A stretch of 64,000 nt of DNA, taken from Polytrichum commune. Lineage: Eukaryota > Streptophyta > Polytrichopsida > Polytrichales > Polytrichaceae. The stretch is from positions 808,001 to 872,000 of the forward strand of contig OX485803.1 in NCBI GenBank assembly GCA_950295325.1. The letters run 5' to 3'. This document shows positions 1-11,455 of this stretch, in pieces. The notes below the pieces were generated by a model, which was given only the letters and a program-made list of their open reading frames with translations, had not been told where the DNA came from and searched no databases. Made by a program: the position numbers and the translations under genes. How positions within the stretch are numbered: the first letter of the stretch is position 1; each line of letters opens with the position of its first letter.

Positions 1-568
1 TAACTTTTGACACTAAGTGAAAGGATATGAGTTTCACGAAATCTAAGACAAGACTTTCCAAGTGTGACATTCCTTTATTTAATGCCTAATTGGGATTTCA
101 TTATACTTCCTATTCCTGTCCTGAAACGTCATGCCTAATTATGATTTCAAGCTTTATATCGGCGCCAACTAATAATATGTAATTGCTTGTCAAGTAGTAT
201 GTCTACCATGACTTGTACTCTCTTACTTTGTATATCGTGACAGCGTTACAAATTTTAAAAATATTAATGTTACTCTCGTTTAGAGTACCTCTGTCATGTG
301 GAGCTTGTGCATCGCAGTTCTCTTTTGGCAGCACATTCCTAATAAATAGGTAGCCCACAATGTTGAGATTCCTCTTTCATATTTCCATTGTAATACATTC
401 TAATCCTTCATGCTACAGTTTGTCACAATTTACATAAATACATATTGACTCTATATTGATCTAATAGGTTATCAAATATTCTAAGTGCATTGGAGTCTAC
501 CCTAAGTGTATATAATGCCCGATTACTTGTACCCATTCCTTCATGTAATCTACTCATATTCTTCTCAA
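1..568. other. 5' flank of the disrupted SWIM gene; no gene seen
   Basis: AT-rich sequence with no convincing reading frame. A 65-codon minus-strand frame at 423-620 crosses the boundary of the LTR that starts at 606, so it is a chance product of the insertion. Since the coding start proposed for the SWIM gene is at 569, this stretch would be its promoter and 5' untranslated region. I see no clear TATA box at a fixed distance from that start. Confidence 0.4.
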
Positions 569-605
569 ATGGGTACTGACGCAAGTCCCCCCAACCTTCC
601 TCCGT

Positions 606-2892
606 TGTTAAGATACACATTCAGAAAGCAATTGGTTCAGTTAAGGGAAAGGGATTGAGCACACAGGTTAGGATCTGAAGCGAACACAATGGAACTGTAA
701 GCAACAGGTTAGCAATTAAATGGGACGATACAGAAAAAGGGCTAAGCAAAGCAAGTTAGCAAGAAAACAGGTTAGAAGGCAACACAAGCAAAGCAAACAG
801 GTTAGCAGCGGAGAATGGAGCTAGGCAGCCTAAGAAGGAAGGGCTAAGTATACAGATTAGAAGCAACACAAGCAAAGCAACAGGTTAGCTAGGCAGCCTA
901 AGAAGGTTAAGGGGAACTGCAGAGCACTGGACTCCGAAGACAGAGAATGGAGCTGACAGTCTGAGAAGGTTCGGTGAAACTATAGAGCACTGAGCTCCGA
1001 AGACAGCCAATAGCCGAGGTCATTCGGCCACGAGATTAGAAGACCCCCCACGGGTTTAGGAGACTACGCGCGGCTACAGGGCCTTCTTACAGGCGGCTTT
1101 AGGACCACCAGAAAACTATAGAACTTAAATGGAGACCGAATAGAGGAGGCAATACGGACGTATAAGCAAAAATATAGGATGTTAATTAAAGGGACAATTA
1201 TGAAGACATTATGAGATAGAATGTAGGATTTTGATGAGGAAAGATTTTATAGAATTGTAGAAGGCGTTATGAAGTTATAGAATGTAGGAATTTTAAAAGA
1301 ATGATTGATACATTATGAAGATACTATGTATTCATAATGCTATAAGATCAAAGCATTACAAAGATGTACCCATTGTCTAAATCTTATAAAGACATGTTAT
1401 GTAGCTACGACAAAGATAGAGTAGCATTCCTAAAAAAGAGGGACATATGAGAGTTTTGACGGTTGTAACCGTTTGAAAGGAATGAAATCTACAACCAATA
1501 TAGATAGTAGCTATCTAGGTTACTGAAGATTACAACCACTTAATATAGATTTTGGAATGAATAGAAAAGACTATATAAGGGAAGCAATTTAGGAGACCTA
1601 TACCTCATTTTCTACACAACGAAGTTATCTTAAATTTGAGTGTCAAAAACACTTGAGTTTCTTTGTACCTCTCCTCTCGGAGCACTTTTGCAATACAATA
1701 TCTTTTCCCACAAATGTGTGTGTGACATTTCTATCTCTCTCTCAAATTGTCTTACAAGTTTGTCAAGCGGTACTTGGAACTTGAGTGATTGAGCAACCGA
1801 GAGTAGAGTAGATTGAGTAGACTCTTTTGAGAAAGAACTCAAAGATAGTGCGAGGGTGAGAACAAAGCGCTCAAGACAAATTGGAGAATCAATGGGACTT
1901 TGAGAGAGATTGAATTGAGAAAGCGATTGTTTAACTTGAGTGAAAGAAACACGATTATCTCTCAAAGCGGAACTTATCATTGATCTCCTCAAAAAGGAAT
2001 TATAATTATTCATGTGATTAATTGATTGAAGAAATATATGCATGTTATGATTTGAGCAAAATTACTTAACTCCTTCAAAAGAGGAGGAGCTTATTATTAT
2101 AAACTACATAATCGACTTATACATATTATACTACATATTGATTGATTGAACTTATGATTGACAAGAATGATGAAGACATTAATTCACATCAAAGTTTGAA
2201 TACATATGAATGAAGTAATATTGATATAAGATAATCTACTTACTACAATTGTTATTGAAGCTTCTTACTTTAAGATTCTTTGTGAGTTGTTGGATGTCAT
2301 TACAATTTGAAGGATTATCTATTCAAGAGAAGATCTCTCTCTCTTGAGCAAAACTCAAGAGAGATAGGTTTACTTCTCGTCATCAAGAAACACTTTGAAG
2401 TTAAACGTAACATTGCAAAACAATCAATGATGTGTTCATGAAATTATAACTACTATATATATATACATGTCAAGTTACAATATTATAAGTAGTAACACTT
2501 GAGCTTAAAAAGGAAGACTCAAGAATATTAGATCTTCCTCATCGTTATAAGATTATTATCAATTGTATAATTGATGTGTATGAACTACAAAACTTAATGA
2601 TTCATAGAACTTATTGAAACTATATGTTATTGTTACACCTCTTGAAGCTTTCTTAAATCTAAAGGTTCTTATTGTCAATGATGCCTTACATTGAGAACAA
2701 GAACTAAGATAATGAGATTGTGTTCACTCCGATAATATATTCATATCATAAGGAGAAGAGAGGAGTTATTAAATTGAGGACCGAACATATTAATGAGGCA
2801 CGGTAGTTCTCAAGCGAATATAAATTTACGTGATGTCTCACCGTGAGTCTTCTTGAGCTAAATTGCAAGGGAACGACCCACGGCGTGCATCA
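606..2892 (+). mobile_element. Solo LTR, family A (about 2.29 kb)
   Basis: The segment begins TGTTAAGA and ends GCATCA (TG...CA) and is flanked by the same 5 bases, TCCGT, at 601-605 and 2893-2897. That is the signature of an LTR-retrotransposon insertion reduced to one LTR by recombination. A second copy lies in opposite orientation at 28246-30516. The two agree closely from the TATA box to the 3' end (about 1560-2892) but differ greatly in the 5' third, where only short blocks such as TCGGCCACG match. No internal retroelement sequence follows on either side. The length is large for an LTR. A 137-codon antisense frame (1630-2043) is present in both copies but frame-shifted in the other, so I do not call it a gene. 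Confidence 0.85.
1572..1579 (+). promoter_or_regulatory. TATA box of family A LTR
   Basis: TATATAAG lies at the point where the two family A LTRs change from divergent to nearly identical sequence. The matching box in the other copy is at 29560-29567 on the minus strand. This is the expected place of the U3/R promoter. Transcription would start near 1600 and run toward the SWIM gene. Confidence 0.55.
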
Positions 2893-4223
2893 TCCGTCAG
2901 GTGCTCGTAGTTCCTCTGGAATTCACACCAAGTTGACCATCGATGGTTCTTCAGACGTCAACATCATTAAGATTGCCAACCCACATGACTGCTCAGTTCC
3001 TCCGGCTGTCGTCGTTCACACTCCTCAACCACATACTCCATCTTTGCAGGCAGATGTTGCAACGCTGAAAGAGGATAAGTCTACTTTACAAACTCATGCC
3101 TATTCTACCTCTTGGAGCAGAAGAGGAGTCGCACAGACCTGATAAGGTCAACTTCTCACATGCCCGCGCCTCTAGTAGGGCTGTCCGGACTCGTTCCACT
3201 GACATGCCCATAATTATTGAAGAGGAAGATTCCAATGTCCCGGAAGTTGCACCCCCGGCGCCACATGCGGACGATATCGTCCCGTCCCCCATCCCCGTGG
3301 GACGGATCAGCCACGTCACTGCCGTCGAGGAGACTAGGGTGAACGTGAAGGAGTGGCACATCGCTCGGTTGCCAAAGACTTCTGCCAAATGTTGTTGGGC
3401 ACAGAGAGCCGTCACCAAAAAGAAGTGTACTGAGATAATCGTAAGGGGTGCAAAATCAACCCCTGCCCCTACGTACACCGGTCTATGGCACAACACTAGG
3501 AGAAATGTGAAAGAGACCACAGAGTTTTTCTTCTGCTCAGATGATATCCATAGGTGCGTTAAGGGTAGCAGGCGCAAATGGGTTGTTCAATACTCTGCGG
3601 AACAGGAGAGGCCAAGCATTCCGGATGTTTGGCCAGTGAAACTTGGGACTAACCTCAAGCAATGTGAGATCCTGGCCCTCGAGGCGGCCGGATTCCAACT
3701 GCCGCAAAAAGTGCCAGTCTCACCCAGAAGGCTCTTTTCCACTGCACCGTCTCCGGCAAATTTAGGCTCCGTGCCGGTGCCAGCAGAGGCGGACAGGTAT
3801 CCTGGGAAGAGAGAAGGGAAGCTCGTTAAGCGCACCGCAACCCGTCCAAACCCTCAGCAGCGGTTATCCATGGGCTCTGCGGACTCCCTCAAAGCTCAAC
3901 TCCGCTCGGTGACGATGATTCCTCACCCTGGCCATGGCTGCATCATTGCGCTAGACTCGATGACGCCACCCGACGTGACACAATACCACATCACCATCAG
4001 TTCCCTCCCGGGTTGCACCTGCCCTGCATTCAAGAAGACAATGACCAACTTTCGAGGGCGGAGTCAATTCTCGTATTGCAAGCATGTTTACTATATTTTT
4101 TTAAAGGTCTGCCATCGCAATCCTGATGTAGACCTTTTCATCCACGCGCCAACCTTCAGCTTCAACGAGGTCAAAGCTATTCTCGAGAGTGGAATTTTAA
4201 CTCACCCTTTAGATCGGGCCTAG

Positions 4224-4712
4224 GATTTACTCTAAGTGTCCCTTTCTCCCATCAACATGATAGATGAAGTAGTGCCTATTCATCCATGTTTCTAATAGAG
4301 TACACCATATACTAAGTGATATAAGATTTTCATTGAATAATTAAATATTGTCAGCTCAAAAATATAATAAATATAATCCCATGGATTATTTTTATTCAGC
4401 TCAAAAAGTTGGATTACAATACTCAACCGTATCATGTGTCTCTATACATATTGGGATCATCATTGGTTTTCATCATCTACTTAATTATTATATCACAATT
4501 TTACGATCACTTTGGCACTTCACGGTTCTCAAACTAAATCAGTCCATTTCAAATTCAGGGCCTTTATTTTATTTAGTGCCCACACATTCCACGGAAATAG
4601 GTCCCAAAAAGTTCTATTTTTGGCAGAATCTGGAATATTCTAACTACATTCTTTTACTATTTTTAGGGAATTCGGAATTTAATGCAGAATCTATCCTATT
4701 TTTACCACATTT
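4224..4712. other. AT-rich spacer; no gene seen
   Basis: Follows the SWIM stop codon. It presumably includes the old 3' untranslated region. The open frames here (for example 4348-4842) show no recognisable protein pattern and run into the neighbouring repeats. Confidence 0.4.
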
Positions 4713-4770
4713 CCGCTCTCCGCTCTCCAAATCGCCGCTCTCCGCTCTCCGCTCTCCGCTCACCGCTCGC
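4713..4770. repeat. CCGCTCT minisatellite
   Basis: About seven imperfect copies of a 7-base unit CCGCTCT, some as CGCTCAC or with AAATCG interposed. It sits immediately left of the break point where the duplicated LINE segment begins at 4788. Confidence 0.8.
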
Positions 4771-4787
4771 ATACAAGCCTCGTCCAG

Positions 4788-5423
4788 ACATGACGTACCA
4801 ATTTTTCTTACAATGTTATCACCAAAAAGCAAAACCCAATGAATGGAAGCATAGCAACACCATACTCCTCCATAATAAAGAACCCTACAATTATCACAAA
4901 CTACAGACCCATAGCCCTCATATGCACCATCTACGAGCTCTTTACAAGCATGTTAACCTCCCTCCTCATTACATTAAGTGAAAAAACATACAATCCTTTT
5001 CCACAATTAGGATGGCTTTAAACCTATGAGAAATATGGCTAAACAAATCCATGCAATCATCGCCGCTTTAGAATATGCCAAATTTACAACCAAAGATATT
5101 TACATTACCTACATATACTTTCATGACGCATATGGCCCCATAGATCACCCTCGATTATTGTCCACAATGGAAGACCTTGAAAACCACTAGACACCATCAA
5201 ACTAGTCTATAATATCTATGCAAAACCGACCACCTCATTATTGGGTGCACACTTCACAACAACAACGACCATCCAAATTAGCCAGGGCACCATCCAAGAA
5301 AGCACCTTAAGCCCATATCTATTCATCATAATTTTAAAACCCCTGCTTACATGGCTAGAGAAAGATCAACTAGGATACCATTTTAATACCTCACCAAATA
5401 GTATCAAAACCGCACTCTACGCT
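4788..5423 (+). mobile_element. LINE reverse-transcriptase fragment, copy A
   Basis: Broken frames read like the middle of a non-LTR reverse transcriptase: ITNYRPIAL, then a QLGW block, a decayed Asp-containing block (YFHDAYGPIDHPR) and QGTIQESTLSPYLF. The same motifs occur in the large minus-strand LINE of this window (GTIQGDTLSPYLF). The frame stops at ALYA, where the catalytic YADD should follow, because an LTR terminus begins at 5424. A nearly identical copy lies at 62052-62697. Several stops and frame breaks make it a dead fragment. Confidence 0.8.
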
Positions 5424-5679
5424 TGTCGCACATCTATTTATAAGGAATGCCCGCAATATCATGGGCACAAGGGGGACCCCGGAGTGACGCTCGTTACATG
5501 CGGCACTATAGGTGAGAGGGGCCAAGTGATCCTAGTGTGGATGGGGGCCCGGGGCATTGAAAAACACCTTCCACCCATGGAGAGTAGGACTTGCGAAGAT
5601 AAGGCCATGAGCATTGAGTAGATTATGGTGTCCGGATTCTAGAATGCTTCATAACTCCCCAATCGGAGATATGAGCTAG
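5424..5679 (-). mobile_element. Inverted partial LTR, family B, first piece
   Basis: Starts with the LTR terminus TGTCGCACATCT. Read on the minus strand it matches the 3' part of the family B LTR at 15945-16899, including the GTGCCCATG block and the Cys/Gly-rich shadow frames. It is interrupted by the CACTA element at 5680 and by a solo LTR at 7053, and resumes at 15722. The uninterrupted counterpart is 62698-63188. Confidence 0.75.
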
Positions 5680-5971
5680 CACTACAAGGAAATGGGTGTA
5701 TAATTGACAAAAATGTGATACTAAAATGTCCGAAGTGACAAAATCAGCTCAAAGCTATGAGTTTTTGTCAATTCGGATATTATTCAAAATTTGTGTCAAT
5801 TTTCTGTCATCGAATTTCACGTTTAACTTATTCCCTTCACCTGAGCATGTGTCTCATATTTATTAACAACAAAAGGTGTTACAAAAGGTTTTTAATTATT
5901 GTAATTACTAGTATAAGTAATTAATATAAATAATGTATTTACTATAATTAATGTAATAACTAATTTAATTA

Positions 5972-6350
5972 ATTAATGTAAATACTGAAATTACCAATTT
6001 AAGTAAATACTGAAATTACCCTTTTGAGTAATACTGAAATTACCAATTTAAGTAAATGGGGAAATTACCAATTTAAGTAAATACTGAAATTACCAATTTA
6101 ACTAAATACTGAAATTTGCTAATTTAAGTAAATATTGAAATTTGCTAATTTAGGTAAATACTGAAATTTGCTAATTTAGGTAAATACTGAAATTTGCTAA
6201 TTTAGGTAAATACTGAAATTTTCTAATTTAAGTAAATATTGAACTTTTCTAATTTAGGTAAGTACTGAAATTTGCTAATTTAAGTAAATATTGAAATTTG
6301 CTATTTTCAGTAAATACTGAAATTTGCTATTTTCAGTAAAATACTGAAAT
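5972..6350. repeat. 26-bp tandem array inside the CACTA element
   Basis: Around thirteen copies of a unit close to AAGTAAATACTGAAATTTGC plus TAATTT, with variants ACCAATTT and GGTAAATA. The array is very AT-rich. Internal or subterminal tandem repeats are common in CACTA elements. Confidence 0.85.
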
Positions 6351-6582
6351 TATTGTAATTAATGTAGTTAAAATAATTACAATAATTACTGTAATAATGT
6401 TTAGGAGTATTTTTGTAAATTGTTTTTAATACAAATACAATACGTACTAATTAAAAACAGTAAATACATTAATTCTATGCTTGTTTTTACTTTCACTAAT
6501 TAAAAAATATATATACATAAGTTTATAAGTCTTATGGCTTCTTCATACAAAACTCTTACATACTTGGCCTATATCATGTAAT

Positions 6583-6790
6583 GAGCGGTGGCTTAGTGGG
6601 TAAGGCCTTCACACTCTAGCCAAGAGGTTCAAGGTTTGATCCCCTTGACCCCTCACCCTTGGCTTCGCCTAGGGTAGGTAGGTGGCTTTGTCCATTTTCT
6701 AGGTTAGGTGAGGTGGCCCTTCGCCCTTAGACCTATGTGAGTAGGCCCCGAATGCGAGGTTGGATTACTAATTTAGGATTTTTTTACTAG
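6583..6790 (+). mobile_element. tRNA-derived SINE-like insert
   Basis: Begins GCGGTGGCTTAGTGGGTAAG, a good polymerase III A box. About 30 bases later comes GGTTTGATCCC (6633-6643), close to the B-box consensus. The tract ends in a run of T (about 6779-6786), as in many plant SINEs. It lies inside the CACTA element. I could not fix a target duplication, so the ends are approximate. Confidence 0.6.
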
Positions 6791-7194
6791 TATAACTTGG
6801 ACATTAAACCACATCACCATGGGTAAATGACGAGGTAAAGAGAATCCAACATGGCAAGGGGGCCGGAGTAAATGGAATCCTACGTGTATAATTGTCCCAG
6901 ATGACAAAGAAATTCACAGAACTCTGTTAATTGTATGACCGAATCAAGGTACCCTATATGACACCCAAATTAACAGAATTTCGTCACATTTTTGTCAAAT
7001 AGGTCATATAAACTCTTGTAATGTAGGAGATATGGTAATTTGAGGGCGGGGGTGTCACCAAAAAGCCTCCACCCTTCAATTTCGTCCTAGCCCGAATGGA
7101 GAAGTTTATAATGACATGTAGAGATTTCTCTCTTTGTAACACAATGTATGATTCCAATCTATCGTTGGAATATACACAACTTAGCCAAGTCTAT

Positions 7195-8168
7195 TGTCGC
7201 AACCCTTGCTAGGTCCCTTAATAATCTTGCCAATTTTTCTTTCTAGCAAAGGTTACGAGCGCTAACCCTTCGCATACCGCCATGCTAATGGTTAGCTCCT
7301 CTTACCCCGGACCACATAGTTCATAGAAGGGGAACCAACCCTCCTACTTTGCTTTCGGGACTCACCCCTTAATCGCTAACCCATTTCTTTGATGTGGACT
7401 TCCATCCATGGAAGTCCAATCCTATGTTGATCATCGTGTTGCCGGAGCAACACTACAACAACCCGAACCATACTAGGCAACTATGGCCTCACAATGGGCC
7501 AATGCCCATGGAGGCCGTGCCGTTCGGCCTCGGGTGGGTGAGGCCACACCACCTCACCCATATAAGCCTCTAGGACTTCACGCGGGGCCCCTACCCCACC
7601 GTCAACCAACCTCTTGTCTCTCTACCAAGAGTTGGGGCCAAGTGGACATTTTCCTTTAGCTGCTGGGCCTAGAACCCCCTAGCAGCTTCAGACGATCATA
7701 ACTTCCTTGTATGATGTCTGATCATAACAACCAACCACTCCATCTTCATCTACGCTTCACGTAGATGCCGATGGACTCCTCACTTGCCCCATTCGGACAA
7801 GTATTGAGGACGTTATGCCTGTTTGAACCTTGGCAGTCCCGGGAATCACTCCCAGGCACTGCTGTACCAGGGCGCTGTCCCGGGACAGCGCCCCACTCAA
7901 ATGGCCATAACTCCTAGCTCACACCTCCGATTGAGGTGTTCTTGAGCTTTCTAGAATCACCATGCCATGAGCTACGCATAGCTCATGGCCTTACCCTTGT
8001 GCCTCCCAGTCTTCGTGGGTGGGAGGCGTTCCCAACGCCCGGGGCCCTCACCCACACTAGGATCACTTGGGCCCTCTCACCAACGGCGCCACAAGTCCCG
8101 GGTGTCACTCCGGGGTCCCCCTTGTGCCCATGGTGTTTCGGCCACTCCTCATGGAGAGGTGCGCGACA
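7195..8168 (-). repeat. Chromovirus 3' LTR (left)
   Basis: 974 bp, ends TGTCGC/GCGACA. Contains several GATCATAACTTCC-like motifs and a strong inverted repeat around GGGCGCTGTCCCGGGACAGC (7871-7890). Frames such as 7936-8274 inside it are chance frames. Confidence 0.9.
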
Positions 8169-8182
8169 CTCACCCCCACCAA
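8169..8182 (-). promoter_or_regulatory. Polypurine tract of the chromovirus
   Basis: On the minus strand GGTGGGGGTGAG abuts the 3' LTR, the expected primer site for plus-strand cDNA synthesis. Confidence 0.75.
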
Positions 8183-8989
8183 ACGGAGTCGATGCCCTCA
8201 TCGACTATACTCGTAGTCGGCACACCAATTCTCAAGTTGCCATCCTCTATGGTGCGGCATTGTGTTTACCTTAGGGCGCGACCCCCACAATGCTTCTTCA
8301 AATTTGGCATAGTCCCAAAGGTGTCGTTCCTAGGTGGTCCGTTAGCGACCTTGGATCTCTCATCCAAGGACCTAACCTATACTAGACCCACCTACTTTAG
8401 GACTCACTTGGGTTGCCCCTCCTTTGGGGCCTCCCCCGTTAGGCTCCTCTAGCCTAACATGACACATCTAGGCGAGACCTCAACGCTTCCACTAAGTTGT
8501 CTCGGTTGCAACTCCGAGATGACTTTCCATTGTTAAGCCACGCCTCGATCGCACGGGGGTGATGCCAAGTCCCGCCCGACTCGGTTCCCACTTTGCTCTT
8601 TCGAGACATGGGTTCATGACTCCCATGCGCCAACTTTCGTTAGCTCGCGGGTAGCACTTTTATGAGCACGCGCCATCACCTTGTCCCCGCCCGGACAAGC
8701 CCACAACTAAGAAGTTTCTTGGTTTTATCCAAGGCCCCTCCAAGCCATGGCCCCCAATTACTCGGCTTACCCAACCTAGTTTGGCATATCTATTCCCCCT
8801 CTTCCATTAACCAAGCACAAGTACAAGACTAGGACCTCATCTCATACTTTTCTCTTTGCACCACTAAAGTTTGGACTTTATTCCCTCAAGCCAAAGAACA
8901 AGTTCATGTTGTGGAGCAATTAGCCTCGAAGCTAAGTGTGCTACTAGCGTCTCTCCCCCACTAAAGGAGATTGATGTCCTCATCAATGC

Positions 8990-9500
8990 CTACACTTCAT
9001 TTTATTGGAATCCTTAGCCTTAGTTTCTCCAAAGTGCTTCACCAATTCATTGGTGTTCACCATGTCTCTTGCCGCCACCCAAGCGGTTTCTTTCTCATGG
9101 TATCCTCACCATTTCACCAAGTACTCCTTTGTACTTTTTCTTTCATTTTCACTTGGGCTTCCTACACTTGAGGATGCCCTCTTACCTCATGTTCCAAATG
9201 ACGTCCACAAGGTGGGGAGGTGGCCTAATCACTTGCTTGTGATCGGGCCACAAGGTGTCGTCCTAAAATGACTTTCGTAATGAGACATGAAATGTCGGAT
9301 GCACTTTGATCTCTGGCGGTAATTCCAACTTATATATGTCCTTGACCACTTGTTCCACAATGGGAAACGGAGCTCCAATTTTGGACATAAACTTTGGAGT
9401 GAGGCCTTCCGGCTAAGTGAAGTTGTTCACATTCAACAACGCCTTTTGGCCCACCTCATTCTCCACTTCGCGTCTTCCGGCATTGACTTGCACTCCGTAG
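8990..9500 (-). pseudogene. Integrase C-terminus and chromodomain remnant
   Basis: Minus-strand frames read NEVGQKALLNV, then LPPEIKVHPTFHVSLRKSF, the typical gypsy integrase tail, followed in shifted frames by ETAWVAARDM and NTNELVKHF, the end of a chromodomain that normally reads chromatin marks and directs insertion. Several stops interrupt it. This places the element among the chromoviruses. Confidence 0.65.
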
Positions 9501-9531
9501 CACCTTCGGGTTTTCTCCACCAACAACTTGG

Positions 9532-10146
9532 TCATCTCCAAGACTTGTTTACATTCTTGGCCAAGTCCTCACCATCTTGGTTGAACTCTAGTGTTGAATG
9601 TGCCCCCTCGAGAGCTAGGTTAATAGGTTGGAGCGCATCCACTCCATAAGCCACCACGAAAGACCACCCCTTGGTAGCCAAGTGCGTGGCTACATTGCAA
9701 TTACACTCCGCTCGACCCACATAGTCCGCCCAATCTCCTTGGTCCGCCCCCACCAAGTTCCTCAAGTATTGCTTCAAGACTCCATTCATTTGGGAATGCA
9801 AGGTCGTGCTAAACCTTAGTTTCATTCCGACCTCCTTAGAGCAATGCATTGAAAATGCACTTGTGAACTTTGGATCTTGATCCCACACAATCACTCTTGG
9901 CAACCCGTGGTGCCTCAACCATCCTTTGAGAAAAGGCTATGCGGTTTCCAACGCGGTGGCGGTTCCCACAATCGGCACCATGTGTGCCAACTTGGCAAAC
10001 CGCTCTACCATCAACAAGATGGCATCATACCCATGTGACTCCGGCAAACTTGTGATCAAGTCCATGCACATACCATGCCATGGCGCCAACGGGATAGGCA
10101 ACGGTTGCAAGAAGCCGCCTTGCTTTTGGTAAGAGGCTCGGTTCAC
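9532..10146 (-). pseudogene. Integrase catalytic core remnant
   Basis: Two minus-strand frames, 9937-10146 and 9532-9918, read WHGMCMDLITSLP, VERFAKLAHMVP and then HHGLPRVIVWDQDPKF. These match the D-x(n)-D core of gypsy integrases, where the second catalytic Asp lies in VWDQDPKF. The third acidic residue region reads LKQYLRNLVG, where MEQYLR-like sequence is usual, so the catalytic Glu may be lost. The two frames are offset, so there is a frameshift near 9930. Confidence 0.75.
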
Positions 10147-10149
10147 TTT

Positions 10150-10789
10150 GCACTTTGATTCAAGCCTTCACAAAGTGGGCTATATCTTCCTTTATGCACC
10201 GCCAATGGTACCTCTTTGACACCATTCTATGGCGGTTTTATTTTTCTCCTCTATGGCCGGCAATAGGACTATCATATTCCTCCTTCAAAACCGATAGCCT
10301 CAACTTGCCTTGGGGCACATATACCCGACTTTGTTTGCACTTGAACAATCCGTCCACCAACTTAACCTCTTTGAGCACCTTGCTCTTGCGAAGCTCACCT
10401 AAAAGCTTTTGTGCTTTGGGGTAGTTAATTTACCCCTCCCGTTTCTTGCATCACAAGTTTCCTTCGCCGGCACACATTAGCCACAAGGTTTGGATGGTTC
10501 TCATTGCTTGAACTCTTTCGGTCTACTTCGCGCATCCGGCACCACATTTCCACGGTCCGGTTTGTGGATCAAATCCACCTTCATAAGCGCCAAACTATCA
10601 TGCCACCGCAATGACTTGGCGCTCACTTGCGCTTGAATGTCAAAATTCTTTTAGGACACATTGTCCATATAGACCTTTGCTTTGTGCGACCCCAAATAGT
10701 GTCGCCACATCTTGAAGCAATGCACTACGGCAAAGAAATTGTTTGGCATGAGTTGGTTGTCTTCTTTGACAACCATCGAGCTTCATGCT
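10150..10789 (-). pseudogene. Linker between RNase H and integrase, degenerate
   Basis: This lies where the rest of RNase H and the zinc-binding N-terminus of integrase should be. Only short matches are visible, with many stops in every frame. Confidence 0.4.
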
Positions 10790-11455
10790 CCCATATGCAA
10801 TGGCCATCCATCTTACACATAATCCACCATTGGCAAAGTTACTCGCCCCCGTATGCACTTCAAAAGGTTTGTCAAGCTCCGCGAACTTGAGCACGGGCGG
10901 TGAAGAGAACTTGCTCTTAAGCTCCCAAAGACTTGGTGAAAAGGCTCATCCCACTCTTCGGATAGCCTTTTCTTTCACAAGTCGCACAAGGTTCGACAAC
11001 CGTTAAGCTTAATGCTCCCATATGCAATGGGCATCCATCTTGGATCACATCCGCCAATGGTAAAGTCACCCGCCCCCGTATGCACCTCAAAGGTTTGCCA
11101 ACTCCACGAACTTGAGCACGGGCGGCGAAGAGAACTTGGTCTTAAGCTTCCCGAAGGCTTTGTGGCAAGGCTCATCCCACTCTTGGGATAACCATTTCTT
11201 GCACACGCCGGACAAGGTTCAACAACCATGGAGGTTAATGCTCCCATAAGCAATGGTCATCCATCTTGGATCAACATCCGCTAATGGTAAAGTCCTTCGC
11301 CTCCATGTGCACCTCAAAATGCTTACGAAAATCCGGAAACTTAACCACATCTTGTGAAGAGAACTTGCTCTTGAGCTCCCCAAAGGCTTGGTGACAAGGC
11401 TCATACCACTCTTGGGATAGCCATTTTCCTCCATAAGTTGATTAAGGTCCTAGCA
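10790..11455 (-). repeat. Triplicated RT/RNase H segment (about 215 bp x 3)
   Basis: Three tandem diverged copies start near 10790, 11010 and 11228. Each encodes on the minus strand a block ending in PFEVHTGAS or EVHTGAG and then WMAIAYGSMKL, that is the RT-RNase H hinge and the start of RNase H. The first RNase H Asp (VHTDAS in the family) is Gly in at least two copies. The copies are not identical, so the triplication predates the latest transposition. Confidence 0.8.

Larger units (their letters stand above)
569..4223 (+). pseudogene. SWIM zinc-finger protein gene, split by a solo LTR and frame-broken
   Basis: The C-terminal part (3096-4223) is one 375-codon frame. Near its end is a SWIM-type zinc-binding signature: Cys-x-Cys (CTCPAF), then Cys-x-His about 20 residues on (YCKHVYYIFL). 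SWIM domains bind nucleic acid or protein and occur in MULE and FAR1-like proteins and in free-standing plant proteins. A Cys-rich stretch lies about 85-165 residues into this frame. Upstream, the frame containing 2898-3142 reads into the LTR end. If the LTR and one TCCGT copy are ignored, it joins in frame to an ATG at 569 (MGTDASPPNLPP). A further change of frame is needed around 3096-3140, so an indel or unseen intron lies there. No transposase domain is visible, so it could be a host gene or a captured one. Two lesions suggest a pseudogene unless the LTR is spliced out. Confidence 0.6.
5680..7023. mobile_element. Non-autonomous CACTA (EnSpm-type) element
   Basis: Starts CACTACAAGG and ends with the inverse of CATTACAAGAG. 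It is flanked by TAG at 5677-5679 and 7024-7026, the 3-bp duplication typical of CACTA elements. The paralogous site near 62944 reads straight through GAGCTAGGAGATATGG with a single TAG, so it is a true empty site. Subterminal GACAAAAATGTGA-like motifs occur near both ends. No transposase frame is present in the 1344 bp. It contains a tandem array and a SINE-like insert. Confidence 0.85.

Noticed and set aside
423-620. 65-codon minus-strand ORF
   Set aside because: Its start lies inside the LTR, so it exists only because of the insertion.
1630-2043. 137-codon ORF, minus strand, also seen at 29095-29509
   Set aside because: It lies antisense in an LTR, and the second copy has a frameshift in the middle. 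Conservation is that of the LTR itself.
5972-6350. A CRISPR-like array
   Set aside because: Head-to-tail 26-bp units without unique spacers, inside a eukaryotic transposon.
6583-6655. A tRNA gene
   Set aside because: A and B boxes are present but there is no cloverleaf and no CCA-proximal acceptor pairing; a SINE fits better.
7936-8452. Overlapping ORFs of 112 and 155 codons, repeated at 13952-14449
   Set aside because: They lie in the GC-rich LTR of the chromovirus and change at its border. They are shadows.
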